Assembly (NCBI GenBank): GCA_902826305.1
Contig: CADEEH010000036.1
Coordinates: 1 to 39,897 of the forward strand
DNA from: an uncultured Burkholderiales bacterium
GTDB lineage: Bacteria; Pseudomonadota; Gammaproteobacteria; Burkholderiales; Burkholderiaceae_E
Reading direction: 5' to 3'
Length of the DNA: 39,897 bases
The notes under the pieces were generated by a model. It worked only from the letters and a program-made list of their open reading frames with translations. It did no database searches and had not been told where the DNA came from. Made by a program: the position numbers and the translations under genes. The first letter of the stretch is position 1. Every line of letters starts with the position of its first letter. This document shows, piece after piece, positions 24,184 through 35,000 of the stretch.

Positions 24184-24656
24184 TCGCGATGATACGGATG
24201 GTTCGTGTTGATCATGCAGCCGCGGAAGATCTGTTCGGCGAGCAGCACCCGCACCAGCGGATGCGGCAGCGTCAGGCTCGACAGGCGCAGGATCTCGTGG
24301 GCGTCTCGTTTCAGTGATTCGTCCAGGCCGTCCGGGCCGCCGACGAGGATCGCGACCGGTCGCGCGGCGGCTTCCCACTGCGTGAGCCGTTGCGCGAGCT
24401 GGCGGGTGGTCAGGTCGGCGCCGCGTTCATCGAGGATCACGCGCCAAGCGTCGGCGCCGAGGCTCGAGCGGATCCGTTCAGCCTCGCGGGCGAGCCAGCG
24501 TGCGACCGATCCGCCACCTTCGCGCGGCTCGGCCTTCACTTCCTTCCAGGTCGTTCGGATCGACGGCGGCAGCCGCTTGTCGTAGTCGGCGACCGCGTCC
24601 TCGACCCAGCGCGGCATCCGTGTGCCGACGGCGATGATCCGGAGGTCGAGTGCCAA
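24180..24656 (-). CDS. rlmH: 23S rRNA (pseudouridine-1915-N3)-methyltransferase
   Basis: A 158-residue SPOUT methyltransferase that modifies helix 69 of 23S rRNA in the 70S ribosome. LRIIAVGTRMPRWVEDAV starts it, LVGGPDGLDESLKR near residue 105 binds S-adenosylmethionine, and the C-terminus LSSLTLPHPLVRVLLAEQ and TNHPYHRD is nearly invariant in the family. The start is taken as TTG at 24656 (MALDLRIIAVG), which gives the standard length; no ATG or GTG is available in frame nearby. It lies 13 bases after the rsfS stop. The frame upstream over rsfS is open but antiphase. Confidence 0.93.
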   Translation of the reverse strand: MALDLRIIAVGTRMPRWVEDAVADYDKRLPPSIRTTWKEVKAEPREGGGSVARWLAREAERIRSSLGADAWRVILDERGADLTTRQLAQRLTQWEAAARPVAILVGGPDGLDESLKRDAHEILRLSSLTLPHPLVRVLLAEQIFRGCMINTNHPYHRD

Positions 24657-24669
24657 CGAGTCGCACGCG

Positions 24670-25191
24670 TCAGCGGGCGACGCGCCCGGCGCGGTGTCCG
24701 GCGGCCGGCGCCGCGGCCGTCGTCCGGGTACGCGGGGCGGGGCGCTTGCCCGCGATGCGCCCGCTGGTTCCCGATCCGGCGCCACCCGCGGTATGTCCGG
24801 CACCGGCGGCGGGCAGCGCCATGTGGGCCGCGGCCCCCGGCGCCGGCGCGCCGAGGCGCACCCGGACCGGCTTGTCGCCCCAAAGTTCCTCGAGCGCGTA
24901 GTACGCGCGGATCGCCGGCTGCATGATGTGCACGACGACGTCACCGAGGTCGACCAGCACCCACTCGCCGGAGTCCTCGCCTTCGGTCGAGACCACGTGG
25001 CCGCCGGCGGTCTTGACCCTCTCGCCGACGTGGGAGGCGAGTGCACGGGTCTGGCGGTTGGAAGTGCCGCTGGCGATGATCACCCGATCGAACAGGTCAC
25101 TCAGGCCGGTGGTGTTGTAGACCCGGATGTCCTGGGCCTTGACGTCCTCGAGAGCATCGACGACGACGCGTTGCAGCTTGCGAAGATCCAT
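24670..25191 (-). CDS. rsfS: Ribosomal silencing factor RsfS with long C-terminal tail
   Basis: A 173-residue protein that binds uL14 on the 50S subunit and blocks subunit joining when nutrients are short. Residues 1-112 are the RsfS/DUF143 domain: KAQDIRVYNTTGLSDLFDRV, IIASGTSNRQTRALA and VLVDLGDVVVHIMQP are typical. After residue 113 comes a 60-residue Ala/Gly/Pro/Arg-rich tail (TSGRIAGKRPAPRTRT), absent from E. coli RsfS (105 residues). The tail ends 13 bases before rlmH, so it is real coding in frame and not a missed stop. Start ATG at 25191; nadD precedes by 48 bases. Confidence 0.92.
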   Translation of the reverse strand: MDLRKLQRVVVDALEDVKAQDIRVYNTTGLSDLFDRVIIASGTSNRQTRALASHVGERVKTAGGHVVSTEGEDSGEWVLVDLGDVVVHIMQPAIRAYYALEELWGDKPVRVRLGAPAPGAAAHMALPAAGAGHTAGGAGSGTSGRIAGKRPAPRTRTTAAAPAAGHRAGRVAR

Positions 25192-25239
25192 CCGCGCTGT
25201 GTTTTCCTGGGTGAGGGTGATGGGGGTGGTGTCGACCGG

Positions 25240-25899
25240 CTATCGTTGGCCGGCATTCCGGTAGAGGCCGTTGCCCTCAATATAGTCCAGAACCGGTCCT
25301 GGAACCACCTCGGCCGGACGCTCGCCGCGGGCGAGGCGTGTGCGCAGCTCGGTTGCCGACACCGGCACCGGGGTCATCGGGAAGAAGACGATCGAGCCCG
25401 ACGGTTCATCCGGCAAGGTATCGGCACGATGCCGGCGGACCAGCGCGTCGACCGGCGCCGGAAAGCCGTCGAGAGGCACCTGTTCGCGTTGTGCGACCCC
25501 GAGGTGGGCGACGGCGAGCAGTTCGTCGTGGCGGTGCCAGGTGGCCAGGTTGTGCAACTGGTCGCTGCCCAGGATCAGCACCAGCGCGGGTGCCGGTCCG
25601 AGTTCGGCGCGCAGTTCGTGCAAGGTGTCGATCGTGAAGGTCGGCCCGTCGCGGCGCACCTCGCGATCGTCAGCGATCACACCCGGCAGCGCCCTGATCG
25701 CCAGTTCGACCATCGCGAGCCGCTGCGCACCGCTGGCGCCCGAGGTGGCCTTCTGCCACGACCGGCCACTGGGGATGAAGCGCAGTTCGTCCAGCACGAG
25801 TGCCGCGCGCGCGGCCCTGGCCAGTGCCAGGTGACCGGCGTGGACCGGATCGAACGTGCCGCCGAGCAGGCCGATCCGCCGCGAGCCGCTCAGACCCAC
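25240..25899 (-). CDS. nadD: Nicotinate-nucleotide adenylyltransferase
   Basis: A 219-residue enzyme that makes deamido-NAD from nicotinate mononucleotide and [22 protein letters not shown] contains the HxGH nucleotidyltransferase motif. [16 protein letters not shown] near residue 108 and [11 protein letters not shown] near residue 184 (the ISSTxxR block) are family features. The start is GTG at 25899, overlapping the hemF stop by ten bases; this leaves nine residues before the first strand, as usual. The frame is open further into hemF but antiphase. It is cotranscribed with hemF and rsfS in all likelihood. Confidence 0.93.
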   Translation of the reverse strand: MGLSGSRRIGLLGGTFDPVHAGHLALARAARAALVLDELRFIPSGRSWQKATSGASGAQRLAMVELAIRALPGVIADDREVRRDGPTFTIDTLHELRAELGPAPALVLILGSDQLHNLATWHRHDELLAVAHLGVAQREQVPLDGFPAPVDALVRRHRADTLPDEPSGSIVFFPMTPVPVSATELRTRLARGERPAEVVPGPVLDYIEGNGLYRNAGQR

Positions 25900-26846
25900 G
25901 CGCGCGGCTTCAGGAACTCGTCGTAGAGGCGCGCCTCCGCGGAACCGGGCTCCGGGTGCCAGTCGTAGCGCCAGTGTGCGACCGGTGGCATCGAGCACAG
26001 GATCGACTCGGTGCGCCCGCCGGATTGCAGCCCGAACAGCGTGCCGCGATCGAAGACCAGGTTGAACTCGACGTAGCGTCCGCGACGATACGACTGGAAC
26101 GACCGTTCGCGTTCGCCGTACGCCATGCCGCGACGACGCTCGACGATCGGCACGTAGGCCTCGACGAACGCATCACCGACCGCGCGCTGGATCGCGAACG
26201 ATCGATCGAAGCCGGGTTCACTCAGGTCGTCGAAGAACACACCACCGACGCCGCGCGGTTCGTTGCGGTGCTTGAGGAAGAAGTAGTCGTCGCACCACTG
26301 CTTGTAGCGCGGATGCAGCGCCGGGTCGTGGGCGTCGAGCGCGGCCTTGCAGGTCGCATGGAAGCGCACGACGTCGCTTTCGTCGGCATAGTACGGGGTC
26401 AGGTCCATGCCGCCGCCGAACCACCAGACCGCCGCCTCGCCGGGTGTCGGCGGCAACGCGACGAAGAAACGCACGTTCAGGTGCACGGTGGGCACGTGCG
26501 GATTGCGCGGATGCAGCACCAGCGACACACCCATCGCCTCGAACGCCCGGCCGGCGATCTCGGGCCGGGACACGGAGGCCGACGGCGGCAGCTTCGCGCC
26601 CATCACGTGTGAGAACAACACGCCGCCACGCTCGAAGACGCCCCCTTCCTCGATCACGCGGGTGATGCCACCCCCTCCCTCGGCACGTTGCCAGGCATCG
26701 CGCCTGAACGGCTGGCCGTCGACCGCCTCGAGGGCGGCGACGATCCGATCCTGCAGGCCGGTCAGGTAGTCGCGGACGCGGCCCGCATCGGCCGTGCCGC
26801 CGGCGCCCCCCGGGTCGACCTTGTATGACGCTGACGCTTCAGTCAT
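25890..26846 (-). CDS. hemF: Oxygen-dependent coproporphyrinogen III oxidase
   Basis: A 318-residue soluble haem-biosynthesis enzyme that decarboxylates coproporphyrinogen III to protoporphyrinogen IX using O2. Signature blocks seen: [16 protein letters not shown] near residue 68, [18 protein letters not shown] near residue 139, and [16 protein letters not shown] near residue 261. The start ATG at 26846 has AAAGG about seven bases upstream. It overlaps nadD at the 3' end. Its need for oxygen shows the host is at least facultatively aerobic, alongside the respiratory formate dehydrogenase. Confidence 0.96.
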   Translation of the reverse strand: MTEASASYKVDPGGAGGTADAGRVRDYLTGLQDRIVAALEAVDGQPFRRDAWQRAEGGGGITRVIEEGGVFERGGVLFSHVMGAKLPPSASVSRPEIAGRAFEAMGVSLVLHPRNPHVPTVHLNVRFFVALPPTPGEAAVWWFGGGMDLTPYYADESDVVRFHATCKAALDAHDPALHPRYKQWCDDYFFLKHRNEPRGVGGVFFDDLSEPGFDRSFAIQRAVGDAFVEAYVPIVERRRGMAYGERERSFQSYRRGRYVEFNLVFDRGTLFGLQSGGRTESILCSMPPVAHWRYDWHPEPGSAEARLYDEFLKPRAWV

Positions 26847-26897
26847 GTCTGCCTTTCGCCGCGCTGCGGCCGAACGTACGCCGGCTCCTGCCCGATG

Positions 26898-28181
26898 TCA
26901 GCGCCGGCCGATCGCGCGGTAGCCGATGTCGCGCCGAAACTGCGCGCCGGCGAAGTGGATCTTGTCGGCCAGCTCGTAGGCACGCACCTGCGCCATCTTC
27001 ACCGAATCGCCGAGGCCGGTCACACACAACACCCGCCCGCCGTGGGTGACCACCTGGCCCTCGGCAAGCCGTGTGCCGGCATGGAACACCAGCGCCTCGG
27101 CGCCGAACCCGTTGCCGTTGTCCGGCAGGCCGTGGATCGGATCACCACCGCGCGGCTTCTCGGGGTAGCCGGCGGCGGCCATCACGACACCGAGCGCGGT
27201 GCGGCGGTCCCACTCGATCTCGACCTCGTCGAGCCGGCCGGCGATCGCGCGGTCGAACACCACGGTCAGGTCGCTCTTGACCCGGGCCATGATCGGTTGG
27301 GTCTCCGGGTCACCCATCCGGCAGTTGAACTCCAGCGTCTTCGCGCGGCCGTTGCCGTCGATCATCAGCCCGGCGTACAGGAATCCGGTGAACGGCGTGC
27401 CTTCGGCGGCCATGCCGCGGATCGTCGGCATGATGATCTCGCGCAGCACGCGGTTGTGGATGTCGGGTGTGACCACCGGTGCGGGCGAATACGCACCCAT
27501 GCCGCCGGTGTTGGGCCCGGCGTCCCCGTCGCGAAGCCGCTTGTGATCCTGGCTGGTCGCCAGCGGCAGCACGTGCCGGCCATCGGCCATCACGATGAAG
27601 CTGGCTTCCTCGCCCTCGAGGAACTCCTCGATCACCACCCGCGCGCCGGCCTGGCCGAGCATCTCGCCCGAGAGCATCGCGTCGATCGCCGCGTGTGCCT
27701 CCGCCGCGGTCGTCGCGACCACGACACCCTTGCCGGCCGCGAGGCCGTCGGCCTTGACGACGATCGGCGCGCCCTTCTGCTCGACGTAGGCGTGGGCCGC
27801 GTCCGGACTCTCGAAGGTCTGGTACTCCGCCGTCGGGATGCCGTGGCGTTTCATGAACGCCTTGGCGAAGTCCTTCGACGATTCCAGCTGCGCCGCCGCC
27901 TTGGTCGGGCCGAAGATCGGCAGTCCCTTCGATCGGAACAGATCGACGATGCCCTCGGCCAGCGGCGCCTCCGGCCCGACGACGGTGAAGCCGACGCCTT
28001 CGCGTTCGGCGAACAGCGCCAGCGTCTCGAGCTTCGTGATCGGCACGTTGCGCAGGCCCGGCTCGCGTCCGGTGCCGGCGTTGCCCGGCGCGACGTACAC
28101 ACACTGCACCTTGCGCGACTGCGACAAGCGCCAGGCGAGCGCGTGCTCGCGGCCTCCCTGACCCACCACCATGATCTTCAT
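26898..28181 (-). CDS. purD: Phosphoribosylamine-glycine ligase
   Basis: A 427-residue ATP-grasp enzyme, the second step of purine synthesis. MKIMVVGQGGREHALAW opens the N-domain. FMKRHGIPTAEY near residue 112 and PIVVKADGLAAGKGVVVA near residue 136 bind ATP. GGMGAYSPAPV and EFNCRMGDPETQPIMAR near residue 287 are PurD signatures. It has full length with no irregularity. Start ATG at 28181; yebC ends 18 bases upstream on the same strand, so the two are probably cotranscribed. Confidence 0.97.
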   Translation of the reverse strand: MKIMVVGQGGREHALAWRLSQSRKVQCVYVAPGNAGTGREPGLRNVPITKLETLALFAEREGVGFTVVGPEAPLAEGIVDLFRSKGLPIFGPTKAAAQLESSKDFAKAFMKRHGIPTAEYQTFESPDAAHAYVEQKGAPIVVKADGLAAGKGVVVATTAAEAHAAIDAMLSGEMLGQAGARVVIEEFLEGEEASFIVMADGRHVLPLATSQDHKRLRDGDAGPNTGGMGAYSPAPVVTPDIHNRVLREIIMPTIRGMAAEGTPFTGFLYAGLMIDGNGRAKTLEFNCRMGDPETQPIMARVKSDLTVVFDRAIAGRLDEVEIEWDRRTALGVVMAAAGYPEKPRGGDPIHGLPDNGNGFGAEALVFHAGTRLAEGQVVTHGGRVLCVTGLGDSVKMAQVRAYELADKIHFAGAQFRRDIGYRAIGRR

Positions 28182-28199
28182 TGTTGTTCTATCCAGGCC

Positions 28200-28931
28200 C
28201 TAGGACGGATCGGGCAGCACCGCGCTGGTGTACACCTGCTGCACGTCGTCCAGGTCCTCGAGCGCGTCCAGCAGCTTCTGCATCTTCACCGCGTCGTCGC
28301 CGGCGAGCGGGGTCTCGTTGAGAGGCTTCATCGTGATCTCGGCCACGTCCGGCGGCAGGCCGGCCTTGACCAGCGCGTCCTTGACCGCGGCGAAATCGTG
28401 CGGCGAGCAGATCACCTCGATCGATCCGTCGTCGCCGGTGGCGACATCCTCGGCGCCGGCATCCACCGCCGCCTCCATCACCTTGTCCTCGGAGGTGCCG
28501 GGCTTGAACAGGAACTGCCCGCAGTGCTTGAACTGGTAGGCGACCGAGCCGTCGGTACCGAGATTGCCGCCGTTCTTGGAGAAAGCGTGCCGGACCTCGG
28601 CGACGGTGCGCACGCGGTTGTCGGTCATCACGTCGACGATGATCGCCGCCCCGGACAGGCCGTAGCCCTCGTAGCGGATCTCCTCGTAGGTGACACCTTC
28701 CAGCCCGCCGGTGCCGCGCTGGATCGCCCGTGTCACGGTGTCCTTCGGCATGTTCGCCTCGGACGCCTTGTCCATCGCCAGCCGCAGGCGGGGATTGATG
28801 TCGGGGTCGCCGCCACCGAGCTTGGCCGATACGGTGATCTCCTTGATCAGCCGCGTGAACAACTGCCCCCGCTTGGCGTCCTGGCGCCCCTTGCGGTGCT
28901 GGATGTTGGCCCATTTGGAGTGGCCGGCCAT
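28200..28931 (-). CDS. yebC: YebC/TACO1 family protein
   Basis: A 243-residue member of the YebC/TACO1 family, described both as DNA-binding regulators and, more recently, as ribosome-associated factors that aid translation of proline-rich stretches. [20 protein letters not shown] is the invariant N-terminus. [38 protein letters not shown] and [13 protein letters not shown] follow as usual. ATG 28931 is fixed by this N-terminus; the open frame beyond it is antiphase to other sequence. The stop sits in the word TAGGGCCTG, the same word as at the rlmH stop. It heads the minus-strand block. Confidence 0.96.
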   Translation of the reverse strand: MAGHSKWANIQHRKGRQDAKRGQLFTRLIKEITVSAKLGGGDPDINPRLRLAMDKASEANMPKDTVTRAIQRGTGGLEGVTYEEIRYEGYGLSGAAIIVDVMTDNRVRTVAEVRHAFSKNGGNLGTDGSVAYQFKHCGQFLFKPGTSEDKVMEAAVDAGAEDVATGDDGSIEVICSPHDFAAVKDALVKAGLPPDVAEITMKPLNETPLAGDDAVKMQKLLDALEDLDDVQQVYTSAVLPDPS

Positions 28932-29006
28932 GGTTCGAATCTCCGGATCGGCGAGGTTGCCGGCGGTCGGCACACCCGCCCCGTGCCCGCCCCGCGTCGC
29001 TGCTGC

Positions 29007-29012
29007 TAGACT
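29007..29012 (+). promoter_or_regulatory. Possible -10 of the YjgR-type ATPase gene
   Basis: TAGACT lies 34 bases before ATG 29047 in the 115-base divergent region with yebC. A matching -35 is not clear. Confidence 0.3.
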
Positions 29013-29046
29013 GGCTGCTCCCAGCCCCCAGAGTGTATCAAGAGCC

Positions 29047-30558
<1,512 letters not shown>

Positions 30559-30724
30559 TCATCCGCCGTCGGCGGGGCCGGCGGGCTCGCCGCGCCTGGC
30601 CTGCCGATGGGGCGAGTGCCGTCGGCGTCCGCCGAGGACGTTCGTTCGACCTTGTCCATCCGAATCCGCGATTCCGACGGCGTCCGGCCGTCGCGTCCAT
30701 CGCTGCGTTGCCGCTCCCCTGACC

Positions 30725-31969
30725 ATGTCCTTCCGCCTGGAGATGCTCCATCCGATGACGTCCCGCCTGCACCTTCTCGTGTACCGCCTCGCCCGCTCGT
30801 TCCGACCGACCCTGACACCTTGTGTCGCCTCGTTGCTGCTCGCCGCCTGCGGCGGCGGCAGCAGTGGTGGCAGTGACGGCTCGACCGGGACCGGCGGCGA
30901 GGTCGCGATCTCCAGCGGCGCCGTGGCGCTGCCCGATCCTCGCCCCGCCGGCTACACGCGGATCGTGTTCAGCGACGACTTCGAGGGTAGTGAACTGGAT
31001 CGTGGCCGCTGGTGCACCCGGATGCCATTCGGCGGCGGGCCGCCGCTGCAGGTGGCCGACGCCGACTGCACCACACTCTCCGGACTTGGCTACCTCGACT
31101 TCGGCGACGAGTCCGAGCAGCAGCGGTTCCGCGACTTCAACACGTCGGGTGAGCCGCTGCACGTGGTGAGCGAGGGCACGATCAAGCTGCGCGCGACCCG
31201 CACGCGTGACGATCCGTACCTGGCCTACGAGGCGGGCGCGCTGCGTTCGAAGCGGACCTTCGTGCCGGACGGTTCGCGCAGCTACTTCTTCGAGATCCGT
31301 GCGAGGCTGCCGAACGTGCTCGGCAGCTGGCCGGTCGGTGTGCTGTTCCCCGGCATCGCCGGGGAGACCACGCCGCAGTGGCCGCCGGAGATCGACTTCT
31401 TCGAGGGCGCACTCAACGGCGACTACGAGAACGCGACCTCGCTGATCCTGCACGGGCAGGTCTACGGCGCCCAGACCGCGTCCGGTAAACCCGAGTGGTT
31501 CTTCGCCGACCCCGGTTTCGACCTGCGCTGGTCGACCTACTTCTCGCCGTCGTCGCTGCGCGAGCGCTGGGTCGACCTCGCCTTCGAGTGGGCGGCCGAC
31601 GGATTGTGCTACTTCGTCGATCGCGTCAGGGTCGGCTGCGAGAACTATCGCTGGCTGACCAACGACGGCAGCGCCGCCAACCCGGCGATCCTCGCGTTGT
31701 ACCTCGCAATCGGTGGTGCCTGGGCCGGCCGCAACGGTATCGACGACGCGAACATCCCGACGCAGCTCGAGATCGATCACGTCCGCGTCTACGAGGGCGA
31801 TGGCACCCTGGCCACGGCCGCCGGGCTCGATCGCACGCCGGTGGATACCGGGCCGTTCCGGTATCCGGCGGCGCGGCAGGCCCGCGGTGTTCGTCGGCCT
31901 CCCGCACCCCGGGCCGACGAGTGGATCGACACCGCTGGCGGCGGGTGTTGCCGTCGCCCAATGCCCTAA
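30725..31969 (+). CDS. GH16-like glycoside hydrolase lipoprotein
   Basis: A 414-residue predicted lipoprotein. The signal peptide ends in SLLLAAC with Cys42 (Cys32 if ATG 30755 is used), followed by a Gly/Ser linker. FSDDFEGSELDRGRW near residue 81 opens a concanavalin-A-like jelly roll. WPPEIDFFEG contains Glu222, Asp224 and Glu227, the ExDxxE catalytic motif of family GH16, in which the first Glu is the nucleophile and the last the acid/base. LEIDHVRVYEGDG is the typical closing strand. It probably cleaves a beta-glucan or galactan at the cell surface. The start is uncertain (ATG 30725, 30743 or 30755; no clear ribosome-binding site). A weak hairpin TGCCC-TAA-GGGCA spans the stop. Confidence 0.82.
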   Translation: MSFRLEMLHPMTSRLHLLVYRLARSFRPTLTPCVASLLLAACGGGSSGGSDGSTGTGGEVAISSGAVALPDPRPAGYTRIVFSDDFEGSELDRGRWCTRMPFGGGPPLQVADADCTTLSGLGYLDFGDESEQQRFRDFNTSGEPLHVVSEGTIKLRATRTRDDPYLAYEAGALRSKRTFVPDGSRSYFFEIRARLPNVLGSWPVGVLFPGIAGETTPQWPPEIDFFEGALNGDYENATSLILHGQVYGAQTASGKPEWFFADPGFDLRWSTYFSPSSLRERWVDLAFEWAADGLCYFVDRVRVGCENYRWLTNDGSAANPAILALYLAIGGAWAGRNGIDDANIPTQLEIDHVRVYEGDGTLATAAGLDRTPVDTGPFRYPAARQARGVRRPPAPRADEWIDTAGGGCCRRPMP

Positions 31970-31982
31970 GGGCAATCCCGGG

Positions 31983-32011
31983 TCGACTCAGGCGGGGCAT
32001 GGGGGTAGGCT
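31983..32011 (+). promoter_or_regulatory. Predicted sigma70-type promoter of the LysM giant gene
   Basis: TCGACT (31983-31988), a 17-base spacer and TAGGCT (32006-32011) precede the gene; the expected transcript start is near 32018, leaving a 64-base leader. A strong GAGGAGG (32071-32077) stands five bases before ATG 32082. Confidence 0.42.
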
Positions 32012-32081
32012 CGCCGTCTGCGATTCGAACAAGAACGAGGAGCCGGGGCGATTCGCCCGCAGGCCCGCACGAGGAGGCCCG

Positions 32082-35000
32082 ATGCCGTCCGATGCGAAGA
32101 TCGCTGCACTGTCCTCGATTTCCGCCCGCAAACCGGCCTGGCGGGAGGTGCGAAACCCGGATGCCGGCGTCTCCGCCAAGGTCACACGGCCGGCTGCCTC
32201 GGCGTCCGCGTTCCCGGGGAACGTCCGCAAGACCGATACCCCGCCGTCAGCGCCCGCGACAGGCGGGGCTGCGGTCGCGCCGGCAGGTTCGGTCCGTAGT
32301 GCCGAACTGCCGATCCCGGTTACGGCCGCCACGACTCCGGCCATCGCCGACACCGGGGCCACCGTCGCCGAGAAGCCGACGACACACACCGAAGCGGTCG
32401 CCGTGCGCAACGAGCTGATCGATCATGCGATGAGCGCCGACTTCGACGTGGCGGAACTCGGCAAGATGATCGAGGATCCCGCCGCCGATCCGGCGGTGAT
32501 CGGCGCCTGGGGGCTGGCCAGGAAGGACAGCGAGCAGTCGTGGGACGCCGTGGCGAACGGCTTCGCGCAGGAGATCGCGCTTGCCCCGAGGCGCGATCCC
32601 GGCGGCATAGAGGGCAGCGATCCGGCATTCGGTGCAAGCAATCAGCCGACGAACTATGTCGAGGACGTCCTGGCGAACGAGGCCTTCGACCCGGTCTTCG
32701 AGGACAAGATCGCGTATTACGCCCGGCTCGGCGCGCAGATCGATCTGACCCCGGTGACGGCCGAGACCTTTTCAGGGCTGGAGGGTGAATACCTGGATCC
32801 GATCGAGGAGCACCTGGAGGCTGGCGAAACCGAGGAGGCCATCGGGCTCCTCGAAGCCTTGGACAAGACGCTGGGCAACGATCCGGTGGTCACCGACGCG
32901 TTGAAGCCGGATCTCGATGGAACGGTGGATCCGGACAAGATCGAGACATTCCAGACCTGGAAGGACACGGCCCTGGAGCCGATCTACGCGGAACTGTCCG
33001 CGCAGGCGCCGGGTTACATCGCCGACATCGCCGGCACGAGCAGCAGGGAACAACGGCCGGAACGGGTGATGTCCGGTGTGTCCAGGCTGGTGAACGTGCT
33101 GCCGGACGACAGGGTGGCCGATGTGGTCGAGGCCACGGAGCCCACCTGGGGACCGGTCATCGAGGATGACCTGATGTTCTCGGTGCAGGAGGCCGGCAAC
33201 GCCGCCGGGTTCCACGCCGCGGTCGGTGACACCGTCGAGATCTACGACCGATTGGCACGATCACCCGATGCGGAAGAGGCACTGGGCCGCCTCGGCGATG
33301 CGATCGTCGCGGCATGGGACGACCAGTATGCGGCGGGCAATTCCGACACGTACCTGCTGGCGACCGAGATCGGGCAGGCGGTCGGCGTCCGACAGGGTGC
33401 CTTCCTGGCCGTCGACCGGATCAACCGCTTCGCCGACGGCGGTCGGTTGGACGACTACGACCGGATGGTTGCTTCTCTCGCGGATGGGATCGAGGTATTC
33501 GGTGATTCCGCAATCTCGAATCTGGTCACTGCCGGAGCCGACCAGGAACAGATTCTCAGGATCGCCCAGAATTTCGCGAACCTGAGTACCGAACCGGGTC
33601 CGGGCCAGCTGGATCTGACAGAACTCGAGTTGCGGCTGGCCTTGCAGAATCACGTCGACCGTCATCCGGAGATATACGACCACGTGCAAGAGGTCAACCG
33701 TGATGCGGTAGCCTACAAGCGCCTGCTCGAGGCTCTCGCTGGATTATCCCTCGAGGCGCAGGTGGGACCGGCGGTGACCGGACCGCTGGAGGATTCGCTG
33801 CGACAGTTCACGGCCTCCGACGAGGGTGGCTTCAGCGTGCAGGACTTCTACGCCGGGACGCCGTCGGTTCAACACGAACTCCAGCAGGACGCGAAGCGCC
33901 TCGGAGAGTTGCTGGACCGCTCCGACGCGCCGGTCTTCCAACCGGGCGCTCTGTCGGATGCGGTCCCGGGTTCGGATTGGCTGGAATACCTGGCCGATCC
34001 GCTGACCCACGGCGTCCCGCGCAACATCCGCTTCGCAGCGAATACCTTGAAAGACCCGAAATACGGGTTCCCGGGCATCAGGTCCGACGCACCGCCGTGG
34101 AAGGGTGGCGTGACGCTGTTTACCGCGGCGGGATTGCAGAGTGGGTACCTGTCCGTGGACGCGACCAGCAAGGGCCATTTCCTGGAAGGGTTGCAGCGCG
34201 CGTCCCAGGGGTTCGCTTTCTCCACCCTCAGCGCAGCGTCTTCAAGCGACGCGGCCCTGGCCAATTTCAAGGCCCCTTACTGGCGTGTGTTGGCATTCGG
34301 TTCGCTGCTGGTCGCAAGTACGGTCCAGCTGGTTCGTGACTACACATCGCTGGCCCCGGTGGATCGCGAGAAGTTGATCATCGATTGGGTCAGCGAGGCC
34401 GGTGGTGCGGCGCTCACACTCGAGGCAAGTGCGCGCTTCGCGGCGAGCAAGCTGCCGCCAACGTCATCGGCTCTGAGACCGCTACTTGCCGTCACGCGGC
34501 TCTCGGGTTGGGTCGGTGCGCTGATCTATGCCGGCACCTCGATAGCGCTCTACCAGTACCAGCGCGTCAGTGCCTCCAACCGTTTCGAGAACGCCGACCA
34601 GCGCGAGGCGCTGGCGTATTTCGGCTCCCTCCAAGCGGATGGCACGCCCAAGCCGATCATCGAGACCAGCACGCGGGTCGATCACGACCCGGAAGTCGGT
34701 CCCGCGGACGATGTCGGATCGGATCGGATCGTCTATCGCGGACTGCCTGTGGAATCGGTCGACATCCTGCTCAACAACGACTCGGATACCGATCAGCCGC
34801 AGAACGCACTGGGTGGTATCGCGGCCCTGGCCGAGACCAAGGGGATCGCTGCCCGTGATCTGGTCCTGTCGTGGTACGGCCCGGATTCCGAGTTGTCGCA
34901 CGAAGAGCAGCAGTCCTTCGCGCTGGCGGCATTGAGCGTGGATCCCACCAAATCGGGTCTTTCCGGTGAGTTCCAGCGCCGGATCCGGCAGAACGAGATC

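Noticed and set aside
24180-25046. rlmH apparently fused to a long N-terminal extension
   Set aside because: The extension is antiphase to rsfS and is Arg/Ser/Thr-rich noise; RlmH has standard length from TTG 24656.
26895-29009. 704-residue plus-strand frame opposite purD and yebC
   Set aside because: Both minus-strand genes are highly conserved housekeeping genes; the frame is a codon-bias shadow.
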